A program made the position numbers and the translations under genes. The notes beneath the pieces were generated by a model, which was not told the origin of the DNA, did no database searches, and saw only the letters and a program-made list of their open reading frames with translations. This document shows, piece by piece, positions 22,816 to 34,867 of a stretch of 64,000 nucleotides of DNA (position 1 is its first letter; every line of letters begins with the position of its first letter). This stretch comes from Bufo bufo (taxonomy: Eukaryota > Chordata > Amphibia > Anura > Bufonidae): assembly GCF_905171765.1 (NCBI RefSeq), contig NC_053389.1:786414772-786478771 (forward strand), given 5' to 3'.

Positions 22816-23050
22816 CTAAGGCCCGGTTCACATCAGCATTATAGAATTCCGTTATAGGTTCTGTTATAACAGAGTTATAACGGAATATAACGGAATTCTA
22901 GGACGGAATGCAAAATGGAAGCCTTTAAGAGGCATTCCGTTTTGCTCCGTCCTAATACATGTCTACGGGGGGCACATAACGGTTCCGTTTCTTTCCATTA
23001 TAACATCCTGTATAACGGAATTAGGAATGCTAATGCGAACCCGCCCTAAG
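22816..23050. repeat. MITE with CTAAGGCCCGGTTCACAT ends
   Basis: Imperfect inverted ends (CCTAAGGCCCGGTTCACATC; GCGAACCCGCCCTAAG) surround several TAACGGAAT-type short inverted motifs. It is non-coding. Confidence 0.6.
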
Positions 23051-23093
23051 AAGAACAAATATACAAGCAAATACATTTTCAGATGGACCTATA

Positions 23094-24029
23094 CAGTGCT
23101 GCCCATAATTATTCATACCCCTGGCAAATTTTGACTTAAAGTTACTTTTATTCAACCAGCAAGTAATTTTTTGATGGGAAATGACATAGGTGTCTCCCAA
23201 AAGATAATAGGACGATGTACAAGAGGCATTATTGTAGAAAAAAAACATTTCTCAGCTTTTATTTACATTTGAGCAAAAAGTGTCCAGTCCAAAATTATTC
23301 ATACCCTTCTCAATAATCAATAGAAAAGCCTTTATTGGCTATTACAGCAATCAGACGCTTCTTATAATTGCAGACCAGCTTTTTGCAGGTCTCCACAGGT
23401 ATTTTTGCCCATTCATCTTTAGCAATGAGCTCCAAATCTTTCAGGTTGGAGGGTCTTCTTGCCATCACCCTGATCTTTAGCTCCCGCCACAGATTCTAAA
23501 TTAGATTCAAGTCTGAACTCTGGCTGGGCCACTCCAAAACGTTAATGTTGTCTGCTAACCATTTCTTCACCACTTTTGCTGTGTGTTTTGGGTCATTGTC
23601 ATGCTGAAATGTCCACTGGTGCCCAAGGCCACGTTTCTCTGCAGACTGCCTGATGTTGTCGTTGAGAATCCTCATGTATTGCTCTTTTTTCATGGTGCCG
23701 TTTACTGTGATTAGGTTCCCTGGTCCAGTGGCTGAAAAACACCCCCAAAGCATTAGGTTCCCACCACCATGTTTGACAGTGGGGATGGTGTTCTTTGGGT
23801 TGAAGGCTTCTCCTTTTTTACGCCAAATGAAGGAAACATCATTGTGACCAAACGATTACATTTTTGTTTCATCTGACCATAACACAGAGGACCAGAAGTC
23901 TTCTTCTTTGTCCAGATGAGCTTTTGCAAAGGCCAAGCGAGCTTTTGTGTGCCTTATTACTTGCTGGTTGAATAAAAGTAACTTTAAGTCAAAATTTGCC
24001 AGGGGTATGAATAATTATGGGCAGCACTG
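23094..24029 (-). mobile_element. Tc1-type element, internally deleted
   Basis: Ends CAGTGCTGCCCATAATTATT and its complement sit between TA dinucleotides (23092-23093 and 24030-24031), the Tc1 target site. The first 60 bases at each end are inverted repeats. It retains only the transposase C-terminal half. Confidence 0.85.
23496..23753 (-). pseudogene. Tc1 transposase C-terminal fragment
   Basis: The minus strand reads LWGCFSATGPGNL, then WTFQHDNDPKHTAKVVKKWL with the second catalytic aspartate, then WPSQSSDLNLI near the final glutamate. The paired-like DNA-binding half is missing or scrambled. It is nonfunctional. Confidence 0.8.
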
Positions 24030-24551
24030 TAGATGCTGTGATTAGGTGTTAAATGTTGTTTATGGGCCATCCACTTTAAGGACACGAGTTTAGATGAGGA
24101 CTTCCAGTTAAGGACCTTTATTGGTTAGCCAGAGAAGAGAGCAACTACTTGCTTTGGAGGACCTGACCCGCCAGCCCATTCATTTGCTTAATTCACCCAT
24201 TGGTGGCGCTGCAAGGACATTGATCACTATCAACCAGGTTCCCTCACAGATTCCAGCTAATCGCTGGCAGTCTTGTGAACCAAGGGCAAGGCAGGGGGTT
24301 TGGGCTCCGCAACCAGAAAAGAACGCACATGCAGTGGTCAAGTTCAAGAAAAATTTATTTACAACAGGTTAATAAAGGCAAGTTAAAGGTAACAAGGAGA
24401 AGGACAAGCAAAATACACAGTATATTATGAACAATTCAAGGCAGATTCTGCAATAGTTTCCACTTTTACTACGTCCCCTTCTGCAGTAATGAACTGAATG
24501 AACAATATTCCCAAAACTATCCCTAACTGACCCTAACTTCACAGTTGGGTG

Positions 24552-25300
24552 TGTAATGACCCAGAGTGGCATTTCCACTTCCGCACCCCGCTACTGTCTC
24601 TTTCAGGCTAATTCCATGTCATCTTATGCATTTATTTCAGATCCGTCACAATGTGCATATCTTTTTTTGTAATGTACCTGGTTCACCAGAGGTGGCAGCA
24701 AACATGGCAGTGCTACTTTTGCAGAGGATGGAACCCTTCTTTCCATTCTAAACTCCCTGTCTAAGGAGAGGAGGAGACTAGTTAGTTGAAGTGAGTTGAG
24801 AGTTACCCCCTGACGAGGGAGGAAGCAGGTCCAGCCTGGAGCCTAATCAGCCAGGAGGATAAGTTCCCTGGATTAATCTAGAGTCAGACTACAGAGAGAG
24901 AAGTTGCAGCCTAAAGCAGAAAACAAAGATTCCATTTGAGCCTGTCAGCAGAGCAGAGCCAGAGAGCAACAGATGTAGCAGAGTTGAGTTTGTTTGCCTG
25001 CCAGAGTTTATGCTAACGCCTGCTGGAACCAAGATAAAGTCTGTAAACGTTTATTCAAAGTAAAGCTGCTATTGAACTTCACACAATGTCTGGACTCAGT
25101 TTATTACTTTTCTTTTGCACCTAATGGTGCTGGCGTCACGAACACCAGAGACCCTGCCGCCAAGGTACCTTCACAAAAACCCATTCCACTCAGGGCACCT
25201 CAAACACCATCTGGCAGGATTCCCTGGTATTGTCCTTCCCATCACTGCTCGCTGGCCCAGGGAGGCTCTGCCAACCGTGAGTAAATCAACTACTACCCCC
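24552..25300 (+). mobile_element. Probable LTR plus leader of a retroelement
   Basis: It starts TGTAATGACCC. A possible LTR end lies near 25111, followed at 25121 by TGGTGCTGGCGTCACGAAC, which has the form of a primer-binding site beginning TGG. Further downstream is leader-like sequence with a possible splice donor CCGTGAGT at about 25278. No gag or pol follows. The tRNA was not identified. Confidence 0.4.
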
Positions 25301-26091
25301 ATCGGCCCACCGTGCCTCACGTGTCGCCCCTGCGGACTCAGTTGCTGCAGGTGCGCACCCCCTTTTCCCCAGTGGTCCAGGTGGACCGCTTACAGTCCGT
25401 AGGAGCGCCCGGTGGGGCCCAATGTCGTCCCTTTCTTTGATAGCGAAGCGTCCTCTCCTCACGGTTATACCCAATATCCGAAACAATGAAATCCTCCTCA
25501 GCAGGCAGGGAAACCAAATAGATGCAATGGAGTCCAACAGCAGGTATCACTCAGCACACTGACAGTCCTTTAGAATCCATACACTGAGGGGTGATGTAAT
25601 CCGGGGTTTTGCAGTTACTGTCCGGTACTCAACAGCACTGCGAGTCTCCAACTTTGGGGGCAATATACAACACTGATTAGCCACTGAGCTCAGTCCTTTC
25701 AGCGTGGCTCCACTAAGTGTACTGTCTCTTTATACTCCGTCCGCCTCTGGACTGAAATACATACAGCTTGGCTGCACAGGAAAGTCCTCGAATATCTCCA
25801 CACACTCTCAATACAGCACAGACAGTATCGGACTGGGGTACCTAGGGCCCACCAGTGTAACTGATTCTGGGGGCCCACCTTAGGCCTCCTGCACACAAAC
25901 TTAATATCCATGTCCATACCATTTTTTTGTTGTGGCCTGTATGTGAAACCATTCACTTCAAAGGGGCCGCAAAAAACGGAAATGACTCCATGTGCATTCC
26001 GTGTCTGTATGTCCGCATGGCCATTACGCAAAATGATAGAACATGTCCTATTATTGTCGGCATTACAGACAAGGATTCTGTTCTATTAGAG
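25301..26091. other. Unclassified repeat debris
   Basis: No gene seen. 25880-26091 resembles the GGCCTCxTGCACAC miniature repeats found at 34922-35668 and is cut off by the LTR that starts near 26092. 25301-25880 is not recognised. Confidence 0.4.
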
Positions 26092-26515
26092 GCCTATAGG
26101 ACCCTGATATTAATGGCAGGGATGAGACTACCTGTTCCTCCAAAAGGAAGGACGAACAGGCGTCTCCTTCAGGCCTAATACAAACAATAGAGAAATGCAA
26201 CACACGGAACCCAAACAAAATACAAAAGGGAAAGGAAAGAATTAACTTCAAAAGAGCAATAGAAGCACCAGGAACAGCCGAGATCCAACCACAATCTATC
26301 CAAAGGTCCAAACAGAAGCTATAAACCGCACAGCATTGTGGGAGAAGCAACTATAAATAGAGAAGGTTAAATAACCCTAATAGCCACACCTGGGGAAGCA
26401 CCAGAAACAACACAGACATCATTTGATCCAAACATCAAACATGTCAGATCAAACCACGTGTTGCCAGTCTCACCGATCTCATGCCACCTGTCGCGGGAAC
26501 GTCCGTGATAGTACC
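26092..26515 (-). mobile_element. 3' LTR of gypsy element 1
   Basis: It lies immediately after the element's polypurine tract (minus strand AGAAGGGGGGGTAC). The LTR opens TATCACGGACGTTCC on the minus strand. A close copy at 33107-33498 opens TGTCACGGACGTTCC, so the first bases are mutated here. Shared internal blocks include ACAGCATTGTGGGAGAAGCA on the plus strand. Confidence 0.75.
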
Positions 26516-26825
26516 CCCCCTTCTATGGGTGATCTCTAGACACTCAGGACCGACCTTATCCGGGTGAGACCTGTGAAAAGCTTTCACCAAACGACTGGCA
26601 TTCACATCAGATGCCGGTACCCACATCCTCTCCTATGGTCCATAACCCTTCCAGTGAACAAGATACTGAAGAGATCTACGGAGAACTCGATAGTAAATTA
26701 TCTTGGCGATCTGAAATTCCAAACTGCCGTCCACCATGACAGGAACGGGTGGCAAGGAAGACAGCTCCAATGGTTCAACATATCTCTTCAACAAAGATTT
26801 ATGAAACACATTATGAATTTTTAGA

Positions 26826-27480
26826 CAAATCACAGTAGTATTTATAGGGTTTAGAAAAGTATCAATATATTGTATCACAGAGAAAAATGACTTTTCATCT
26901 AAAACATAACTTTTACTATCATTGGTTAAAATATTACCCCATCTAGATATAATATTAGGTCAAATAGATAGATAAATAGATTTTTTTTTATATATCGGAC
27001 TGTACTATCCTGGATATGTCCAAAGTAGGGCCTTGTCTATCTATTTGACTAAGGCTACTTTCACACTTGCGGCAGGACGGATTCGACAGGCTGTTCACCC
27101 TGTCGGATCCGTCCTTCCGCTATTTCGCCGTGCCGCCGCTCCGTCCCCATTGACTATAATGGGGACGGGGCGGAGCTCCGGCGCAGCACGGCAGTGCACG
27201 GCGAAAGGCCGCCTGACTAAAAGTCCTGCATGTCCGACTTTTTAGTCTGGCGGCCTCTCACCGCGAACTGCAGTACTGCGCCGGAGCTCCGCCCCATCCC
27301 CAATATAGTCAATGGGGACGGAACGACGGTCCGGCTGCACGGCGAAATAGCGGAAGGACGGATCTGACAGGGTGAACAGCCTGTCGGAACAGTCCTGCCG
27401 CAATTGTGAAAGCACCCTTAGCCTAATATTCTATCTAGATGGGGTAATATTTTAACCAATGATAGTAAAAGTTATGTTTT
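26826..27480. mobile_element. Insertion with 18-bp target duplication and long inverted repeats
   Basis: It is flanked by ACATTATGAATTTTTAGA at 26808-26825 and 27481-27498, identical 18-mers from the gypsy 1 coding sequence. Inside, about 59 bases at 26899-26957 (TTTTACTATCATTGGTTAAA and neighbours) recur inverted at 27421-27479. A separate MITE occupies 27049-27421. There is no coding sequence. Confidence 0.65.
27049..27421. repeat. MITE with GGCTACTTTCACACTTGCGG ends
   Basis: The ends CTAAGGCTACTTTCACACTT and AATTGTGAAAGCACCCTTAG are imperfect inverted repeats. The GC-rich interior is nearly palindromic (for example ATTGACTATAATGGGGACGG and its counterpart near 27300). The same family occurs at 33551-33855. 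Confidence 0.75.
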
Positions 27481-27498
27481 ACATTATGAATTTTTAGA

Positions 27499-29470
27499 GC
27501 CTGAGGGAGTTCAAGAAGAAAAGCTACAGGATTAATAATGGCAGTGATCTTATATGGACCAATAAACCTTGGACCCAACTTCCAAGAAGGTACCTTCAAC
27601 TTAATGTTTCTTGTGGACTGCCACACAGAATCACCCACTCTTAGGTCCGGACCTTTCATATGTTTCCTGTCAGACACACGTTTATACTTGTTGTCCACAT
27701 TCATCAAGTTATCTTGAATTTTCCACCATATAGATGACAATGATGACAAAAAACATTCCTCCTCAGGGATACCAGAAGTATCTGAACCAGAAAATGTGCC
27801 AAACTGCGGGGGAAACCCATATGCCCCAAAAAAACTGCAACTTCCCAGTGGATTCCTGTCTACGGTTATTTATAGCAAACTCTGCCAAAGACAAAAACGA
27901 AGACCACTCCTCCTCGTTCTCAGAGACAAAACATCTCAAGTAAGTCTCCAGACTCTGATTAGTGCGCTCCATCTGTCCGTTCGACTGAGAATGGAAAGCC
28001 GAAGAAAAGGACATGTGTACCCCCAGTCGAGTACAGAACGCTTTCCAGAATCTGGAAACAAACTGAGTCCCACGATCCGAGACCAAGTCAGATCGAATGC
28101 CATGGAGTTTCACAATGTTGTCAACAAACACTTGTGCGAGTGTTTTAGCATTAGGTAGGCTTGGCAACGCTATAAAGTGCACCATTTTACTGAAGCGATC
28201 AACTACCACCAGAATAACTGTCTTTCCTGAAGAATTAGGTAGATCAGTGATAAAATCCATGGATAAGTGAGTCCATGGTCTGGACGGGATGGGCAACGGA
28301 AGTAGACATCCGGAAGGCCGAGTATGTGTCACCTTAGCACGTGCACAGGTACTACAGGTTGACACATAGTCCTCAACACAATTACGCAACCCCGACCACC
28401 AGAATCTACAAGAGATGAGGTCAGCAGTGAATCTGCTCCCAGGGTGTCCCGTAAGAACCGTACAGTGATGTTCCTCAAACACCTTGTGACGCAATTCCAA
28501 AAGCACAAACAGTTTCCCAGAGGGACAAGAATCTGGAGCATCTCCCTGGGCCTCTAACACCTTCACCTCTAGGTCAGGGTAAAGAGCAGATATCACCACC
28601 CCTTCCGACAGTATAGGACTCGGATTTTCAAAATCACCACCTCCTGTAAAACTATGTGACAAGGCATCTGTCTTGACGTTCTTAACCCCAGGACGGGTAG
28701 GTGACAGTGAAATTGAATCTGGTGAAAAACAAAGACCATCTGGCCTGCCTCTGGTTCAGTCGTTTAGCCGACTCCAGTTAAGCCAGGTTTTTGTGATCTG
28801 TGAACACCGTGATCGGATGAATATCCCCTTCCAACCAATGACGCCATTCCTCAAAAGCCAACTTAATGGCCAGTAACTCTCTGTTCCCCACATCATAATT
28901 CTGCGGAAGAGAGTTTTTAGAGAAAAAGGCACATGGACGCCATTTACCAGGTGACGGGCCCTGCAATAAAACTGCTCCTTCCCCCACCTCGGACACATCC
29001 ACTTCCACAATGAAAGGTTGTGATACATCCGGCTGCACCAATATAGGGGCGGAAGAGAAGCATTCCGCAGAAAAGGATCGCAACTCCGAATCAGACCACA
29101 CTGAGACACCTGTCCCTTTCTTAGTCATGTCAGTTAAAGGTTTTACTATTGTTGAATATTTCTGAATACATTTTCGGTAATAGTTGGTGAACCCCAAAAT
29201 CCTCATAAGAGCCTTCAGATTTTCGGGTCGATCCCAGTCCAATACAGCACGGATTTTCTCTGGATCCATTCGAAAACCTGAAGATGACAGCAGGTAGCCC
29301 AAAAACTGCACCTCGTGTAAAGCAAAAACACACTTCTATAATTTTGCGTACAATTTATTATCTCTTAGGATCTGTAAAACCTGTCTAACGTGATCCTGAT
29401 GTATCTCCACGTCTGGAGAATAAATTAGAATGTCATCCAAATACATGACTACAAACCTCCCCACCAAGTG
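27499..29470 (-). pseudogene. Gypsy 1 pol: RT, RNase H, integrase remnants
   Basis: The catalytic RT motif MYLDDILIYS is visible near 29417-29449. RT thumb and RNase H follow at 29311-28778 (GFTNYYRKCIQKYSTIVKPL; FIVEVDVSEVGEGAVL; FTDHKNL). The integrase at 28662-27763 keeps HPGSRFTADLISCRFWWSGL, the CSTCARAK zinc-finger cysteines, MDFITDL, SDRGTQF and SNGQMERTN. A C-terminal domain follows (LGPRFIGPYKI). Several stops and frameshifts separate the pieces, and upstream RT plus protease are deleted. It is nonfunctional. Confidence 0.82.
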
Positions 29471-29605
29471 ATGAAAAATGTAATTCACAAAATGCTGGAA
29501 AACCGCAGGACCAGGTTCTCAAAGTGCCCCTCAGCAGTCAGGAGAAATCGGGTACTACCAAAGACAAATGCACATTTTCTGACTCCCCTCTCACCCCTCC
29601 AAGAG

Positions 29606-31501
29606 TCAGCCGTTGAATGTATGGACATACTCTGACAAAATGTCCCTTCTGTCCGCAGAAAAAACACACTCCCTTCCTATTACCAGTATGCTTAAAAGCG
29701 GATCCGGAGTAGCTCCCCCTAACTGCATGGGTTCGTCTCCAGACATAAACCCAGGAGTAGCTTCACTCAAAGTGTCAGAGGAGGATGCAACCAGCCAGTC
29801 GCAGGGGCAACACGTGAGGTGCACGGTGGACCTCAAAAATATAACACACAGTTCATCAGTTTACTCACGGTTAGCAGAAAGCCTCCCTGGGCTGGCAGCA
29901 CAGTGTTGAGGTGGACAGCACGAAATCCTCCGGGGCACACTCTGTGGTAGGGAAGCATCAGCCAAGATGGTGGTTGAGGTGCCCTTGATGTTAGGGGTGC
30001 TTAGGGTGCTTGTTGCGGCTGAGTCCCTTGATGGTTTTTGTCGTGAAGCCAGTACCGTTAATGGTGGTACAACCAACAGTGGTAATAATGAGGTAGACAG
30101 TGGTGAAATGCAACTCACAACTTTTACTTTAGATGTCTTTGGTTGCAGCAGTACAAAAATGCAGTTTCTTGATGGTACAGAGTTGATTCTGCAAATCCAC
30201 TGTTTCTAGGCTTTTCAGGTTTTTAGTTTTGGGAGCAGTGGGTTAGGTGTACTTGGTTCCTTTTTGATGTGTCGGATCCTATTCCTTGTCTTTCCCTACA
30301 AACTGAATATTTAGACAGGAAAACTCAACTGTCTCTCAGAAGTTTGGTGTGGCTGCCAGAAGCTATAAAACCTCCACTATGCAAAGGTGTCTGTGGCCCT
30401 CAATAATGGCTCTTATCACCGATGATTCCTTAGGAAAGCTTGTTTCTTTTCCAGGGAGGCAAACTCTTCTCCTACTTGTCAGAGATGCAAGTCTATAGTC
30501 CGGCCACAGAAGGAAAACGCTCTTCTGCGCCTCACATCTTAGTACAACCTCATAGCGAAGTTGGCTTCACTCACTAATCTGTGTCATGGAGTCTTCACTC
30601 TACATTTTCTCCCACTAATCTGATCTGACTCCCTCAGATCTGCTCTCTTCTGAACTACATTTTGAACAACCTGGTCTGAACTCATCTGTCTCACTAGGCC
30701 TGACCTAGGTATATATAAGACCTAATTTATATCCCCATCTAGTGATGGGATGTACAAATTTCACCTAATCTGCCTGGTAACAGGGATTTTGCAGATACAT
30801 ACACACAAAATCATACATTACAACATAGTACTATTGACAAGGTAAAAAGTGCTTTTAAGCAGTGCCCACACACACGTAGTGGGATGCTGCAATAGTACGT
30901 CCTGAGAGTGAGGGCCCCTAGATCTCTCTCTCAGGCGTCTATCAATGTGTATAGCAAGAGACATAACAGCCTCCAGAGACACTGGGGTTTCATGAAAGGC
31001 CAAAGCGTCCTTCAGCCTCTCTGATAACCCTTGACAAAACTGGCTACGGAGGGCAGGATCGTTCCACTTCGTATCTGTAGCCCACCTCCTAAACTGAGAG
31101 CAATAAATCTCAGTGTAACAATCACCCTTACGAAGGCCGTGCAGCTTGGTTTCAGCTAGAAAGGTCCGATCTGGATCATCATAGATAAGACCCAAAGCTT
31201 CGAAAAATTAATCTACTGACCGGAGAGACTGGGATCCGGTCGGCAGAGAAAAAGCCCATGACTGCGCATCCCCCTTAAGCAAGGAAATAACCACAAAGAC
31301 TCGCTGTTTCTCATCCCCAGATGAGTGTGGACGTAGCCTAAAATACAGTTTGCACGCCTCCCTAAACAAAATGAAATTATCATGTCCCCCAGAAAATCTG
31401 TCCGGGAGGGTAATTTTAGGCTCCAGATAGGCCTGGTCTCCACCACCACTACCAGGACCAACAGCCTGGACCTCTGTGTAACAGACAGTTTCAGCAGACA
31501 A
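29606..31501 (-). pseudogene. Gypsy 1 gag remnant
   Basis: From 31501 the minus strand encodes a gag capsid segment (ITLPDRFSGGHDNFILFREA; LYFRLRPHSSG), an in-frame TAA near 31208, then YCSQFRRWATDTKWNDPALR and SLAIHIDRRLRERSRG. After the solo LTR the same protein resumes with DEPMQLGGATPDPLL and a decayed nucleocapsid region. Gypsy 2 gag at 46117-47481 has the same layout (compare FRLRPMSSGPESQR), which confirms the family. Confidence 0.78.
29815..30872. mobile_element. Solo LTR-like insertion, TSD CACG
   Basis: It interrupts gypsy 1 gag. The insertion runs TG...CA, with CACG at 29811-29814 and 30873-30876, which fits an LTR of 1058 bp. Orientation is unclear: TATA-like boxes exist near 30353 (plus) and 30711. 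No internal domains are left. Confidence 0.55.
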
Positions 31502-31559
31502 GGGGTTAAAATCTGTTTAAGCGATATGCCCCTTTCTGAGAGACAGGCACAGCTACTGC

Positions 31560-32095
31560 AGAACACCAAACTCCCGAACTGGATACAAAATAGCACTCCA
31601 AACTGGGACCTCACGAATAGCTGCTAGCAGACGAACAGGAATCAGCTTACACTCCTGGCAATCAGTCTCTAACAGCATACAGTGGATCCCCCCAATAACG
31701 AGACAAGGCTCCGTGTTGAGGGTCAAGCAGTGGTCTGAGGTGCTGGCACACCCAGCCTGGTTTTTATTACAGTTGTTGCAAATACAGGTCCACCCACAGG
31801 GAGGTATAAAACAACCAAGCCCATCTGGTGGACACGCCCCTAGGGGACCAGAAGGAAGACTGGGACACAGGACAGATATGCAGCACTGCAGGATACACAG
31901 AGACAATACATCCCCACAATGCATCATGGTTTCCTCCTCTCTGCCCTGGAGACACCCGAGGAGTAATCCAATTATCTCTCAAGACAAAGGGAAATCACCA
32001 ATACATATGTGGGGACAACAGAACAGAAATCACCATTTAAACATACAATGTCACAACCCTTTTCAATACACAGACATTTAACATCCCACAATGCC
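31560..32095 (-). mobile_element. LTR fragment related to the array at 52780-58743
   Basis: The minus strand matches the U3 half of those LTRs over about 300 bases (GAGAGATAATTGGATTACTC; GCAGAGAGGAGGAAACCATG; CTTCCTTCTGGTCCCCTAGG), then diverges in R/U5. Its 5' part is cut off by the palindromic repeat at 32096. It abuts gypsy 1 gag. Confidence 0.65.
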
Positions 32096-32975
32096 ACTAG
32101 TGATGAGCAGGAGGTGCCATATTCGATTTCGCGATATTTCGCGAATATTCTAATGAATATTCGTATTATTTTCGTCGAAATCGAATATTCGTAATTATTT
32201 TATTTTTCGCGAATAATATGCGATTAAATTAATCGTACGATTTATTGGGGATTTTTTTTCCTGTATAAGGCAACGTTTCTATGACTATGGCTAGGCTAAT
32301 ATGTGTATTTTTACGAAATTTCTTAATATTGCTCTAACTTCGTCTTTTAGAATATTCGTAATATTCTAAAAGACGGAGTTAGAGCAATATTACGAATATT
32401 CTAAAAGACGAAGTTAGAGCAATATTAAGAAATTTCGGAAAATACACATATTAGCCTAGCCATAGTCATAGGAACGTTGCCTTATACAGGAAAAAAAAAG
32501 AAAAAAAATCGTACGATTAAATTAATCGTACGTTTTGTTTTTTTTTAGTTTTTTTTTTAATTAAATTAATCGTACGATTTTTTTTTTTTGATTATTTTTT
32601 TCCTGTATAAGGCAACGTTCCTATGACTATGGCTAGGCTAATATGTGTATTTTACGAAATTTCTTAATATTGCTCTAACTCCGTCTTTTAGAATATTCGT
32701 AATATTGCTCTAACTCAGTCTTTTAGAATATTACGAATATTCTAAAAGACGAAGTTAGAGCAATATTAAGAAATTTCGTAAAATACACATATTAGCCTAG
32801 CCATAGTCATAGGAACGTTGACTTATACAGGGAAAAAAAAATCAAAAAAATCGTACGATTAATTTAATCGTACGTTTTTTTTTTCCTGTATAAGGCAACG
32901 TTCCTCTGACGTCATAGGAACGTTGCCTTATACAGGAAAAAATATATATAAAAAATCGTACGATTAAATTAGTAA
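32096..32975. repeat. Modular palindromic AT-rich repeat
   Basis: A module of about 100 bases (CCTGTATAAGGCAACGTTCC to the TTTTAGAATATTCGTAATAT end) occurs in alternating orientation at roughly 32261-32368(+), 32370-32490(-), 32601-32715(+), 32735-32840(-), plus short copies at 32885-32940. Spacers are ATTAAATTAATCGTACGATT-type palindromes. The start AGTGATGAGCAGGAGGTGCC is shared with 59897. Confidence 0.8.
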
Positions 32976-33106
32976 GCCTAAAAACTAGTAAAGGAAAATG
33001 GACACCTCCTAGTGAAAACCCTAACCAAAATCCTGACTGACTACCAGTATGAACAGACCCCAAAGGTAGGTGAGTTCATACGCAGGAATACCTAGAGTCC
33101 TATATA

Positions 33107-33498
33107 GCTCTATAGGACCCTGGTACTAATGGCAGGGACGAGACTACCTGTTCCTCCAAAAGGAAGGACAAACAGGAGTCTCCTTTAGGTAAAATACAAA
33201 AGGGAAAGGAAAGACTTAACTTCAAAGGAGCAATGGAAGCACCAGGAACTCCAACCGAGATCCAACCACAATCTATCCAAAGGTTCAAACAGAAGCTATA
33301 AACCGCACAGCATTGTGGGAGAAGCAACTATAAATAGAGAAGGTTAAATGACCCTAATAGCCACACCTGGGGAAAGAAGGTGTGGCAAGCACCAGAAACA
33401 CAGACGTCAATTGATCCAAACGGAAAACATGTCAGATCAATCCACATGATGCCAGTCTCACCGATCTTCTGCCACCTGTCACAGGAACGTCCGTGACA
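33107..33498 (-). mobile_element. Solo LTR, gypsy 1 type
   Basis: It is highly similar to the 3' LTR at 26092-26515. On the minus strand it opens TGTCACGGACGTTCCTGTGA. No gag or pol of this family adjoins it on either side. A target duplication was not found. Confidence 0.7.
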
Positions 33499-33550
33499 GT
33501 ATGATGGTAGACACTCACAGCAAAATGCACAAACATACATGTGTCCGAAT

Positions 33551-33855
33551 TTAGGCTACTTTCACACCTGCAGTAGCAGGGTCCGGCAGGATGTTCCGAC
33601 GGGGGAACAGCCTGCCGCATCCGTGATAATGCTAGCCCACCGTGGCGCCAGAAGTCCACTGTAGTTTTTGTCCGGCCGCCTCTCGGCATGTTTGCCATGC
33701 TGTGGCCGAACACCCGGCACGACCCCATTATAGTAAATGGGGCCGGAGCTGACCTCCAGCTTCACGGTGGGCTAGCATAAATGCGGATCTGGTAGGCTGT
33801 TCCCCCAGTGGAATAGTCTGCCGGACCCTGCTACCACAAGTGTGAAAGTAGCTTT
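33551..33855. repeat. MITE with GGCTACTTTCACAC ends
   Basis: Inverted ends TTAGGCTACTTTCACACCTG and AGTGTGAAAGTAGCTTTA surround a GC-rich palindromic interior (GGGTCCGGCAGG and its complement). Same family as 27049-27421. Confidence 0.75.
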
Positions 33856-33981
33856 ACACATACATGAATATCCTGCTCTTAAGTCAGTCAGAAACAAGAC
33901 ACATGCAGTTCCTATCACACATAGGAAACATGGAATGCACGACCCAAACATTTTTTTCCTAACCCTATTAAGTGTAGCTGC

Positions 33982-34350
33982 CTCACTTCAACAAATGGCA
34001 TTTATTATGTAGAGAAAGTTAATACAAGGCACTTACTAATGTATTCTGATTCTCCATATTGTCTCTTTTCCATCACATTATACACAGCTCGTATCCATGG
34101 TTTTGACCACTCTGCAATTCATCAGCGGTGGCCGTGCTTGCACACTTTAGGTAAAGGTGTTGGCCTATGCGCACTTCCAGCCTTTCCCTATAGTGTGTAA
34201 GCACGGCCACCGCTGCTGGATTGCAGTGTGGTCATAACCACGGATACGTGCTGTGTACAATGTGATGGAAAGGAAGCAATATGGACAATAACAATATATT
34301 AGTAAGTGCCTTGTATTATCTGCATGATAAATGCCATTTACTGAAGTGAG
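33982..34350. repeat. Large hairpin repeat (about 180-bp arms)
   Basis: The left arm starts CTCACTTCAACAAATGGCAT; the right arm ends ATGCCATTTACTGAAGTGAG. The loop lies around 34150-34190. Most of the left arm recurs at 34625-34785. TTAAAGGGG-type motifs beside both copies suggest a TTAA-inserting family. Confidence 0.7.
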
Positions 34351-34867
34351 AAAACCCCTTTAACCCCTTTAACTGCCTTAAGCATAAATGTCTGGCATGA
34401 AATTTACCAAATCTTAACCTCCTCAGATTGCACATAATCTACAGTATATTTAAAAGGGTTGTCCTACCATAATGACCATTGCCTATCTACAGGATAGGTG
34501 ATAAATATCAGATTGCTGGGGTCTGACTGCTGGAACACCCACTGACCATGAAAAAAGGGGTCCTGAGACATTCAATTACATCACCGCCAATCTATGTACA
34601 CAAGGATCTTAAAGGGGTCCTCTCACTTCAGTAAGTGGCATTTATCATGTAGAGAAAGTTAATATGAGCAACTTACTAATGTATTGTTATTATCCATATT
34701 GCTTCCTTTGCTGGCTGGATTCATTTTTCCATCACATTATACACTGTTCGTTTCCATGGTTACAGACCACCCTGCAATCCTATTTTTTTATGGTTGCTAT
34801 TCATTGGTCGTTAAAAAAACATCCATGTGAATAGCTGTTACATTTTTCACTGTGGTGTACATGCAGC

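Larger units (their letters stand above)
26516..31520 (-). mobile_element. Gypsy element 1, chromovirus, heavily degraded
   Basis: The order on the minus strand is gag (31501-30873, resuming 29814-29606), a deleted protease/early RT zone, RT palm-RNase H (about 29460-28778), integrase (28662-27763, 27749-27499) and chromodomain (about 26825-26540). Nested later insertions are a solo LTR at 29815-30872 and a 655-bp insertion at 26826-27480. The 5' LTR of the same type is not found next to gag; instead an unrelated LTR fragment abuts it. Confidence 0.8.
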
